A stretch of DNA of 12,355 bases from DATEBA01 sp035288045 (GTDB lineage Bacteria; Actinomycetota; UBA4738; HRBIN12), in the NCBI GenBank assembly GCA_035288045.1, contig DATEBA010000072.1, positions 1-12,355 on the forward strand. Reading direction: 5' to 3'. A program made the position numbers and the translations under genes. The notes under the pieces were generated by a model. That model did not search any database. It was not told the DNA's origin and saw nothing but the letters and a program-made list of their open reading frames with translations. The first letter of the stretch is position 1, and every line of letters starts with the position of its first letter. Below are positions 1-5,758 of this stretch, in pieces.

Positions 1-2
1 GC

Positions 3-284
3 TGGCGGTCGTTCCCCCGCACGTTCCGCGGGATGTACCGGGAGTTCGTCGGGCGCAAGCCGATGATGGTCGCCGAGACGGGGACGGTCGAGCGCGGTGG
101 GAACAAGGCCAGGTGGATCGCCCGCGCCGGGAAGACGCTCCGCACGCGCTTCCCGCAGATCCGCGCATTGGTTTGGTTCAACTCGGTCGACGACCCCTAC
201 GACTTCCGTATCACGACCTCCGATCGCGCTCTGATGCGCTACCGCGAGATCGCGCGCATGCGGTACTTCGATCCGGCCCACTGA
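3..284 (+). CDS. GH26-type glycoside hydrolase, C-terminal fragment
   Basis: The reading frame is open to the left edge of the window, so this is only the last 93 residues; the first Met visible (at 33) is internal. The fragment shows KPMMVAETGT followed by GGNKARWI and IRALVWFN. This is the usual C-terminal signature of family GH26 (beta-mannanase/endoglucanase-like) enzymes, in which the Glu of the ETG strand is the catalytic nucleophile and the following Trp/Phe-rich strand closes the barrel. Substrate cannot be told from this part; GH26 covers mannan, mixed-linkage glucan and exopolysaccharide-trimming enzymes. The gene converges on asd with 18 nt between the stop codons and no obvious terminator. 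The family call is from motif recognition only. Confidence 0.7.
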   Translation, partial: WRSFPRTFRGMYREFVGRKPMMVAETGTVERGGNKARWIARAGKTLRTRFPQIRALVWFNSVDDPYDFRITTSDRALMRYREIARMRYFDPAH

Positions 285-302
285 CCCGGCGTTGTGAGGA
301 CG

Positions 303-1331
303 TCAGCGTGAGACGAACAATCTCTCGGCGATCTGGACGGCGTCGAGGGCCGCCCCTTTGCGCAGGTTGTCGGCGCAGCTGAACAGGAGGAGCGCGTCGT
401 GGTCGCCGGGAGCCTGCCGGATCCTCCCGACGAGCGTCTCGTCGCGCCCGGCGGCCTCCAATGGGCTCGGGTAGATCCCGTTCACCGGGTCGTCGCGGAG
501 CTCCACGCCGGGCGCCTCGGCGAGCACGTCCCGGGCCTCCTCGGGCGAGATCGCTCGGGAGAACCGAGCGTAGATCGAGACCGAATGTCCCACGGGCACC
601 GGGACCCGCACGGCCGTGGCGGCGACCTCGAGGTCGGGGATCCCGAGGATCTTCCGCGGCTCGGCCATCATCTTCTCCTCCTCGCCGGTGAAGCCGTCGT
701 CGCGGAAGTCCGCGACCTTCGCGACCACATTGAAGGCGATCGTCTTGCCGAACACGTCGCCGGCCGGGAGAGCGTCCGGGTCCGGGTGGCCGAGCTCCTC
801 CAGTTGGCCGTGCAGCTTCTCGACCTGCTCGGCAAGCTCACGGATCCCCTTCTGACCGGCACCCGAGACCGACTGGTACGAGGAGAGCACGAGTGAGCGC
901 AGGCCCGCCGCCCGGTGGAGAGGCGCCACCGCCATCATCGCCGTGATCGTCGTGCAGTTCGGCACCGCCACGATGCGCGGCGAACCCGCGAGCGCCTCGG
1001 GGTTCACCTCGGGGATCGAGAGCGGCACGCGGGGGTCCGTCCGGAACGCGGAGGAGTTGTCGATGCATACCGTTCCCGCGTCGGCGGCAGGCGGGACGAA
1101 CTCGCGCGACACGATCGCTCCCGCCGACACGAGCGCGAGGTCGGCCCCTCGAAGCCGCTCGAGGGACAGGGTGTGCACGGTCTGGGCGTCGCCGCGGAAC
1201 GGAAGCTGGACGCCCTCCGAGCGAGGCGATGCGAGCGGCACAAGGTCGTCGACCGGGAAGCCTCGCTGTTCGAGGATGCGGAGGATCTCCCGCCCGACGG
1301 CTCCAGTTGCTCCTACTACGGCGACGCGCAT
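303..1331 (-). CDS. asd: aspartate-semialdehyde dehydrogenase
   Basis: This enzyme reduces L-4-aspartyl phosphate to L-aspartate semialdehyde with NADPH, the second step toward lysine/diaminopimelate, threonine and methionine, in the cytoplasm. At 342 residues it is full family length. Visible motifs are the Rossmann loop GATGAVG (residues 7-13), the catalytic-cysteine motif PNCTTI (Cys126), the SYQSVSGAG segment (151-159), the active-site histidine in RVPVPVGHS (His249), and the C-terminal DNLRKGAALDAVQIAE cofactor/dimer segment. The ATG start has a GGAG ribosome site 5 nt upstream. It is the third gene of the ask / zinc-ribbon / asd cluster, 43 nt after the zinc-ribbon gene, and may also have its own -10 box. 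A decayed copy of its 3' end lies at 10854-10917. Confidence 0.96.
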   Translation of the reverse strand: MRVAVVGATGAVGREILRILEQRGFPVDDLVPLASPRSEGVQLPFRGDAQTVHTLSLERLRGADLALVSAGAIVSREFVPPAADAGTVCIDNSSAFRTDPRVPLSIPEVNPEALAGSPRIVAVPNCTTITAMMAVAPLHRAAGLRSLVLSSYQSVSGAGQKGIRELAEQVEKLHGQLEELGHPDPDALPAGDVFGKTIAFNVVAKVADFRDDGFTGEEEKMMAEPRKILGIPDLEVAATAVRVPVPVGHSVSIYARFSRAISPEEARDVLAEAPGVELRDDPVNGIYPSPLEAAGRDETLVGRIRQAPGDHDALLLFSCADNLRKGAALDAVQIAERLFVSR

Positions 1332-1336
1332 AGTCG

Positions 1337-1346
1337 CTCCATCTTA
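1337..1346 (-). promoter_or_regulatory. asd ribosome binding site and possible -10 box
   Basis: Reading the minus strand, TAAGAT (1341-1346) is directly followed by GGAG (1337-1340) and then, 5 nt later, the asd ATG. GGAG at this spacing is a good ribosome site. TAAGAT fits TANNNT and could be a -10 giving a very short leader, but I see no convincing -35. The ribosome site is the safer reading. Confidence 0.4.
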
Positions 1347-1374
1347 CGGGTGGGAAATGTCGATGAACGCGGAC

Positions 1375-2058
1375 CTAGCGGAACCGCCAGGAGTCGAGCA
1401 TGAGGTCGAAGGACGTGAGGTACTGGTCGAAGTCGTCCTCCGAGCCCGAGATGGTGATCCGCCAGCCGATCTCCTCGAGCACTGTCACGACCTCCCGCAT
1501 CTGGTAGATCGCGCCGTCCTCGGGATCGACGACGACGTCCCATTGAAGCGCGGGCTGCCCGTCGAGCGGGCCCTCCCGCTGGATCACCGGACCGGGCACG
1601 AGTCCGGCGTCCTCGTCGCGCTGCCGCACGATCTCCGAGAACGCATGGAGGTCCGTTCCCTCAGCGAGGTCGATCGCCTCGATGAAGACCGTCGTGGTCT
1701 CCGTCGGCGGCTGGAACTGGTCGATCTGCGCGCTCCCGATCCGCGCGGCCCCTGCCAACCAGCCGTCGGGGGGCTGCACGCAGTACCCGAAACGCTCCGA
1801 GGTGAACGTGGCCTCTCGGCAGGGGTTGAGCGCCTGACGAACCAGGAGGAACGTGGCGCCCGCGGTCGCAAGCGCGCCGAGTATCGCCCACGGGATCCAG
1901 CGAGGCGGAGGCTCCGGCGGCTTCATCTCGAGCGGGGGTCCACCGCTCTGCCGGCGCGCGCCGAGGAACATCTGGCCGGGCGCGAGGCTGCGTCCGCAGT
2001 TCCCGCATGCCTCCGAGTCCTCGGGGTTCGAGTGCCGGCAATGCGGACAGACGAGCAC
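1375..2058 (-). CDS. zinc-ribbon, single-pass membrane protein of unknown function
   Basis: 227 residues, GTG start immediately after the aspartokinase stop codon. The N-terminus is a four-cysteine zinc ribbon (Cys4-x2-Cys7-x10-Cys18-x2-Cys21). A short Pro-rich linker and one transmembrane helix (about residues 55-73) follow, then an outside domain of about 150 residues that begins near a GYCVQPPDGW motif. That motif resembles the first strands of PsbP/DUF1795-like folds, which is a guess from pattern only. Cys80 and Cys93 lie outside the membrane and could form a disulfide. A ribosome site GGAGG sits 5 nt before the GTG, inside the end of ask, so translation is probably coupled to aspartokinase. 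I know no role for such a protein in the aspartate pathway; its place between ask and asd may only reflect shared transcription. Confidence 0.85.
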   Translation of the reverse strand: MLVCPHCRHSNPEDSEACGNCGRSLAPGQMFLGARRQSGGPPLEMKPPEPPPRWIPWAILGALATAGATFLLVRQALNPCREATFTSERFGYCVQPPDGWLAGAARIGSAQIDQFQPPTETTTVFIEAIDLAEGTDLHAFSEIVRQRDEDAGLVPGPVIQREGPLDGQPALQWDVVVDPEDGAIYQMREVVTVLEEIGWRITISGSEDDFDQYLTSFDLMLDSWRFR

Positions 2059-3297
2059 CTAGGCCTCCGACGCGGAGCTCGCGCCGTCGCCCAGACCGAA
2101 GCGCGCGTGCACCGCACGGACGGCTCGTTCGGCGTCCTCGCGGCGGACGACGCAGGAGATGCGGATCGACGATGTAGAGATCATCTCGATGTTGATCCTC
2201 TCGGAGGCGAGCGCGTCGAACATGTCGGCGGCGACGCCCGGGTGGCTCTTCATGCCGGCACCTACGAGCGAGACCTTCGCGATGTCGTCGTCGGCGTTGT
2301 AGCGGAAGGCTCCCACCTCGTTCACCACGCTCCCCATGAGGGTCTCCAGCCTCCCGATGTCGGCGCGTGGCACCGTGAAGGAGAGGTCGGTCTTTCCCTC
2401 GTGTGAGACGTTCTGAACGATCATGTCCACGTTGATCGCCTCCGCGGCGACGGCCTTGAAGATCGCCGCGGCGACGCCGGGCCGGTCCGGAACCTCCTCC
2501 AAGGTGACCTTCGCCTCGTCGACGTCCAACGCCACGCCCGAGATGAGGGCCTGCTCCATCCTCTCGTCCCCCTCGATCACCCACGTGCCCGGCTCGTCGG
2601 TGAACGAGGACCGGACGTGGATCTTCACGTCGTTCCTGCGAGCGTACTCCACCGAGCGCAATTGGAGGACCTTGGCGCCTGAGGCCGCCAACTCCAGCAT
2701 CTCCTCGTAGGAGACGCTTACGAGCTTGCGAGCCGTGGGCTCGATGCGGGGATCGGCGGTGAACACGCCCTCTACGTCGGTGTAGATCTCGCAGAACTCG
2801 GCCCCGAGGGCGGCGGCCAGCGCGACGCCGGTCGTGTCCGAGCCGCCGCGGCCCAGTGTCGTGACGTCGGCGGTCGTGGACACCCCTTGGAACCCGGCGA
2901 CGATGACGACGTTGCCGGCGGAGAGCGCCTCGAGGATGCGTCCGGGTCGGACGTCGACGATCTTCGCCCTGCCGTGCTGGGTATCGGTGATGATGCCTGC
3001 CTGCGATCCCGTGTAGGAGGCGGCCCTGGGACCCTTCGCGTTGATCGCGATCGCCAGGAGAGACATCGTGATCCGCTCGCCGGCTGTAAGGAGCATGTCG
3101 AGCTCTCGCGGCTCCGGTGTCGGAGTGAGGTCGTAGGCCATCGCCGTGAGGTCGTCGGTCATGTCGCCCATCGCCGAGACGACCACGACGACGTCGTAGC
3201 CCCCCTCGCGCGCGGCGCAGATGCGATCGGCGACCGAGTTGACCCGCTCGGCGTCTGCGACGGAGGTGCCGCCGTACTTCTGAACGATGATGGGCAC
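2059..3297 (-). CDS. ask: aspartokinase (lysC/ask type, alpha and beta from one gene)
   Basis: Aspartokinase phosphorylates L-aspartate with ATP, the entry step for lysine, threonine and methionine. From the GTG at 3297 it is 412 residues, the usual length of the actinobacterial/Bacillus type. Kinase motifs are KYGGTS (7-12), VSAMGDMTDDL (40-50), GRGGSD (149-154) and YTDVEGVFTADPR (172-184). Two ACT domains follow, about 262-330 and 340-405, which in this family bind Lys and/or Thr for feedback inhibition. The frame stays open upstream to 3561, but 3297 is chosen because the family begins with (M)xIIVQKYGGTS, a GGAAAGG-like ribosome site precedes it, and a promoter lies at 3324-3351, inside any longer version. 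It is first in a cluster with the zinc-ribbon gene and asd. Confidence 0.96.
   Translation of the reverse strand: MPIIVQKYGGTSVADAERVNSVADRICAAREGGYDVVVVVSAMGDMTDDLTAMAYDLTPTPEPRELDMLLTAGERITMSLLAIAINAKGPRAASYTGSQAGIITDTQHGRAKIVDVRPGRILEALSAGNVVIVAGFQGVSTTADVTTLGRGGSDTTGVALAAALGAEFCEIYTDVEGVFTADPRIEPTARKLVSVSYEEMLELAASGAKVLQLRSVEYARRNDVKIHVRSSFTDEPGTWVIEGDERMEQALISGVALDVDEAKVTLEEVPDRPGVAAAIFKAVAAEAINVDMIVQNVSHEGKTDLSFTVPRADIGRLETLMGSVVNEVGAFRYNADDDIAKVSLVGAGMKSHPGVAADMFDALASERINIEMISTSSIRISCVVRREDAERAVRAVHARFGLGDGASSASEA
2557..2574 (-). promoter_or_regulatory. internal start of aspartokinase beta subunit
   Basis: Within ask, codon 247 is ATG (2557-2559), in frame, and starts MEQALISGVALD. 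GAGGGGG (2568-2574) lies 8 nt upstream on the minus strand. In Corynebacterium and Bacillus the separate beta subunit (the ACT-domain half) is translated from an in-frame start inside the alpha gene, at nearly the same point in the protein (MEEAVLTG, about residue 250, in Corynebacterium from memory). The product here would be about 166 residues, ending at 2059. Confidence 0.65.
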
Positions 3298-3323
3298 GAC
3301 CTGACCTTTCCCGCGGTTGGTTG

Positions 3324-3351
3324 AGGGTAGCAGCTGGTTTGCCGCGCTCAA
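3324..3351 (-). promoter_or_regulatory. housekeeping-type promoter of ask
   Basis: On the minus strand TTGAGC (3346-3351) and TACCCT (3324-3329) are separated by 16 nt. This is a good match to a primary-sigma promoter and would start RNA near 3317, about 20 nt before the GTG of ask. No attenuator or lysine-riboswitch-like fold could be recognised in that short leader. Confidence 0.55.
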
Positions 3352-3421
3352 GCACGACCGAGCTCCGGGTCCGGCCGGCCGACCGGTACGCCAACGACGA
3401 GTTCTCGTGCTGACCCTGTCA

Positions 3422-3450
3422 CGAACGGGTCCTCCTGCGGCATAGTCTGG
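3422..3450 (+). promoter_or_regulatory. candidate ECF-type promoter of the sigma gene
   Basis: CGAAC (3422-3426) and GTCTGG (3445-3450) are 18 nt apart, close to the GGAAC / GTC pattern of many ECF promoters. Initiation would fall near 3455 and give a leader of about 23 nt with the ribosome site. If real, the sigma factor would drive its own gene. A TANNNT box (TAGTCT, 3443-3448) overlaps the same place, so a primary-sigma promoter is an alternative. Confidence 0.3.
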
Positions 3451-3459
3451 GTGGAACTG

Positions 3460-3474
3460 CCCTGCGCAGGGAGG
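3460..3474 (+). promoter_or_regulatory. palindrome overlapping the ribosome site of the sigma gene
   Basis: CCCTGCGCAGGG (3460-3471) is a perfect 12-bp palindrome. Its right arm forms part of AGGGAGG (3468-3474), the ribosome site that stands 3 nt before the GTG at 3478. As RNA the arms could pair as a 4-bp stem with a GCGC loop and partly cover the ribosome site; as DNA it could be a repressor site. Confidence 0.35.
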
Positions 3475-3477
3475 CCC

Positions 3478-4062
3478 GTGTACGAGGAACTGACCGACAC
3501 CGAGCTCCTCCTTCTGTCGAGGGATGAGCCCGACGCCTTCGCGAAGCTCTTCGAGCGGCACGCCGAGCCGGTGCTGCGCTACTTCGTGCGGCGCACGCTC
3601 GACCCGGATGTGGCCGCTGAGCTCGTGGCCGAGACCTTCGCTGAGGCGTTCGCCTCACGGCGGCGCTTCCGTGACAGGGGCGCGGCCGGGGTGGCGTGGA
3701 TCTTCGGGATCGCTCGCCACCAGCTCGGCCGGTTCTTCCGTGACGGGGTAGTGGACGCGAGGGCCCGGCAACGGCTCGGGATGCCCGAGCGGGAGCTCGA
3801 GCCGGAGGACTACGAGCGCATCGAGGAGCTGATCGACTTCGAGCCCCTCCGGAAGGCGCTCGGGGAGGCGCTGATGCAGCTGTCGGAGGACCAGCGGGAA
3901 GCGATGCGCCTGCGCGTGATGGAGGGCCGATCGTACCGCGAGGTCGCGCTGGCCCTTGCGTGCACCGAGGCGACCGCGCGGGCTCGCGTGTCGCGGGGGC
4001 TCCGGCAGCTCTCGCGCGTTATCGGACCCGAGCACGCCGGGGCAGTGACGGGAGCTGACTGA
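3478..4062 (+). CDS. ECF-family RNA polymerase sigma factor
   Basis: This is a small sigma-70 family protein of 194 residues from GTG 3478. Region 2 is seen in FAKLFERHAEPVLRYFVRRT through AAELVAETFAEAF (about residues 19-60), and AWIFGIARHQL continues it. Region 4 runs from LMQLSEDQREAMRLRV through GRSYREVALALACTEATARARV, a helix-turn-helix that reads the -35 element. There is no region 1 or 3, as expected for ECF sigmas. An earlier in-frame GTG at 3451 would add nine residues but has no ribosome site; 3478 has AGGGAGG, although its spacing of 3 nt is short. The stop codon is 1 nt before the start of the DUF4349 protein, so the pair is almost certainly co-transcribed, and that protein is the likely partner that controls it. 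The signal sensed is unknown. Confidence 0.92.
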   Translation: MYEELTDTELLLLSRDEPDAFAKLFERHAEPVLRYFVRRTLDPDVAAELVAETFAEAFASRRRFRDRGAAGVAWIFGIARHQLGRFFRDGVVDARARQRLGMPERELEPEDYERIEELIDFEPLRKALGEALMQLSEDQREAMRLRVMEGRSYREVALALACTEATARARVSRGLRQLSRVIGPEHAGAVTGAD

Positions 4063-4063
4063 T

Positions 4064-5161
4064 ATGAGCGAGATCGGATACCTGCAGAACCTCGAGGAGG
4101 ACCTCCTCGCCGCCGCGTGGCGCGAGGCTCTCGGCCGGGAGGCGGGGGTGAAGCGACGCCTCAGGAGCGGCGGCTACCGGCCGGCTCGCGGCCGGGGCGT
4201 GAAGATCGCCCTCGTCGCCGCGAGCATCGTCGTGCTCCTCGGCACCGCCGGGGGCGTCGGCTACCTGGCGCTCGGAGGCAGGAGCAGCGAAGCACCGGCC
4301 ACTCGCGGACTCGCTCGTCTCCGGGAGCAGCCCGCGCTAGAGGCGGTGGCTCCCGGGCCGGCGAAAGGTCTGGCCGCCGGCGAGGCGACCAGATCGGCGC
4401 TCGACTACTTGTCGGCCAACTTCGCTGCCGACGTCCGCGAGGAGAGCGCCAAGGCGGCCGGCGGGGTCGGCGCGACCGGGCCCGGCGTCCTGCCTCAGCT
4501 CGGCGACGGCGCCAAGATCATCAAGACCGCCGAGATCGCCGTCGTCGTGGAGGACGGCGACTTCACCGACAAGTTCGAGTCGGCGCAGTTCGTGGCAACG
4601 CGCTACGGCGGCTTCATCGAGTCCTCCTCCACGCAGGGGACCAGGGCCGGCTCGATCATCATCCGCGTTCCGGCCGACGCATTCGACGACGCGCTGGCCG
4701 ACCTCCGGGGGCTCGGCCGCGTGGACAGCCAGCAGATCCGCGGCCGCGACGTCACCGCGCAGTACGTCGACCTCCATGCGCGTCTGAGCGTGTCCAAGGC
4801 CCGCCGCGATGTGCTCATCGACCTCATGTCGCGAGCGACGTCCATCGAGCAGACGATCCGCGTGCAGAACGCTCTCGACGACGTACAGCTCCGGATCGAG
4901 GAGATCCAGGGTCAGCTGAACCTGCTGAACGACCAGACCGACAAGGCGACGATCCGCATGTCGATGCGCGAGAAGAGCGTCGAGCCCGAGGAGATCGTCG
5001 AGAACCCGAGCCTGTCCACCGCCGTGGACCGCTCGGTGGCCGGCTTCTTCGGGGTCATGGCCGCAGTGGTCGTCGGGTTCGGCTACCTGGTTCCTATCGC
5101 CGCCGTCGTCGTGGTCGCATGGTTCGCCCTGCGCCTGGTCCGCCGGCGCCGCACCGCGTAG
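4064..5161 (+). CDS. DUF4349 membrane protein, probable regulator of the ECF sigma factor
   Basis: 365 residues. An N-terminal cytoplasmic part (1-46) contains the amphipathic stretch YLQNLEEDLLAAAWREAL. A transmembrane helix (about 47-69) and a low-complexity Ala/Gly/Pro-rich spacer follow. The DUF4349 core starts near 150 (IIKTAEIAVVVEDGDF, YGGFIESSS, IIIRVPADAFDDAL, LGRVDSQQIRGRDVTAQYVDL) and contains a probable coiled coil (about 235-290). A second transmembrane helix (about 328-357) ends in an Arg-rich tail, so both ends should face the cytoplasm with the DUF4349 domain outside. GGAG lies 9 nt before the ATG. The position 1 nt after an ECF sigma gene and the short cytoplasmic N-terminus suggest an anti-sigma or membrane sensor role. 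That is inference: no zinc-binding anti-sigma motif (HxxxCxxC) is present. Confidence 0.85.
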   Translation: MSEIGYLQNLEEDLLAAAWREALGREAGVKRRLRSGGYRPARGRGVKIALVAASIVVLLGTAGGVGYLALGGRSSEAPATRGLARLREQPALEAVAPGPAKGLAAGEATRSALDYLSANFAADVREESAKAAGGVGATGPGVLPQLGDGAKIIKTAEIAVVVEDGDFTDKFESAQFVATRYGGFIESSSTQGTRAGSIIIRVPADAFDDALADLRGLGRVDSQQIRGRDVTAQYVDLHARLSVSKARRDVLIDLMSRATSIEQTIRVQNALDDVQLRIEEIQGQLNLLNDQTDKATIRMSMREKSVEPEEIVENPSLSTAVDRSVAGFFGVMAAVVVGFGYLVPIAAVVVVAWFALRLVRRRRTA

Positions 5162-5164
5162 GGG

Positions 5165-5758
5165 CTACATCTCGCGGCGGCCCTCGAGGGCCTGCGATAG
5201 CGTCACCTCGTCGGCGTATTCGAGGTCCCCGCCGACCGGCAGCCCGCTCGCGAGCCGGGTCACCTTGACGCCGAGCGGCTTCAGCAGCCCGGCGACGTAC
5301 ATCGCGGTCGCGTTCCCCTCGAGGTTGGGGTTCGTGGCGAGCACGACCTCGGTGACCTTGTCGCGCTCGACGCGCTCCAGTAGCTCCTGGACGCGGAGGT
5401 CCTCCGGCCCTATGCCGTCTAGCGGCGAGATCGCGCCGCCCAGCACGTGGTAGCGGCCCTTCACGATGGCGGCGCGCTCGATGGTCGAGACGTCCTTCGG
5501 CTCCTCGACGACGCAGACGAGGGTGACGTCCCGCGAGGGATCGCGGCAGACCCGGCAGAGATCGCCCTCGGCGACGTTCCCGCACTCGCGGCAGAACGAG
5601 ATCTTCTCCTTGGCGGTGACGACGGCCTCGGCCAGGCGTTTCGCCTCGTCGGGTGGCGCCTTCACGAGGTAGAACGCGAGGCGCTGCGCCGACTTCGGAC
5701 CAATCCCGGGTAGGCGCGAGAGCTCGTCGATCAGATCCTGGATCGGGCCCTCGTGCAC
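5165..5758 (-). CDS. recR: recombination mediator RecR
   Basis: RecR works with RecO (and RecF) to load RecA at gaps during recombinational repair. The 197 residues are full length and in the standard order: a helix-hairpin-helix (LSRLPGIGPKSAQRLAFYL, 13-31), a C4 zinc finger (Cys56, Cys59, Cys68, Cys71), a Toprim domain beginning at VCVVEEPKDV (81-90), and the C-terminal ATNPNLEGNATAMY and TRLASGLPVGGDLEYAD motifs. The GTG start directly follows the dnaX stop (TAGGTG), with GGAGG 5 nt upstream, so translation is likely coupled to dnaX. The ybaB/ebfC gene that commonly stands between dnaX and recR is absent here. It converges on the DUF4349 gene with only 3 nt between stops. Confidence 0.97.
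   Translation of the reverse strand: MHEGPIQDLIDELSRLPGIGPKSAQRLAFYLVKAPPDEAKRLAEAVVTAKEKISFCRECGNVAEGDLCRVCRDPSRDVTLVCVVEEPKDVSTIERAAIVKGRYHVLGGAISPLDGIGPEDLRVQELLERVERDKVTEVVLATNPNLEGNATAMYVAGLLKPLGVKVTRLASGLPVGGDLEYADEVTLSQALEGRREM

Noticed and set aside
943..2406. Long open frame on the plus strand antisense to asd, the zinc-ribbon gene and ask
   Set aside because: It is a shadow caused by GC-rich codon bias; its Arg/Asp/Gly-rich product has no domain, and the opposite strand carries recognised genes throughout.
1661..3394. 577-codon open frame on the minus strand overlapping ask
   Set aside because: It is the wrong frame of the ask and zinc-ribbon genes, with extreme Arg content and no motif.
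4117..5268. Arg-rich open frame overlapping the DUF4349 gene
   Set aside because: It is an alternative frame of a well-supported gene; low-complexity Arg/Gly/Pro product.
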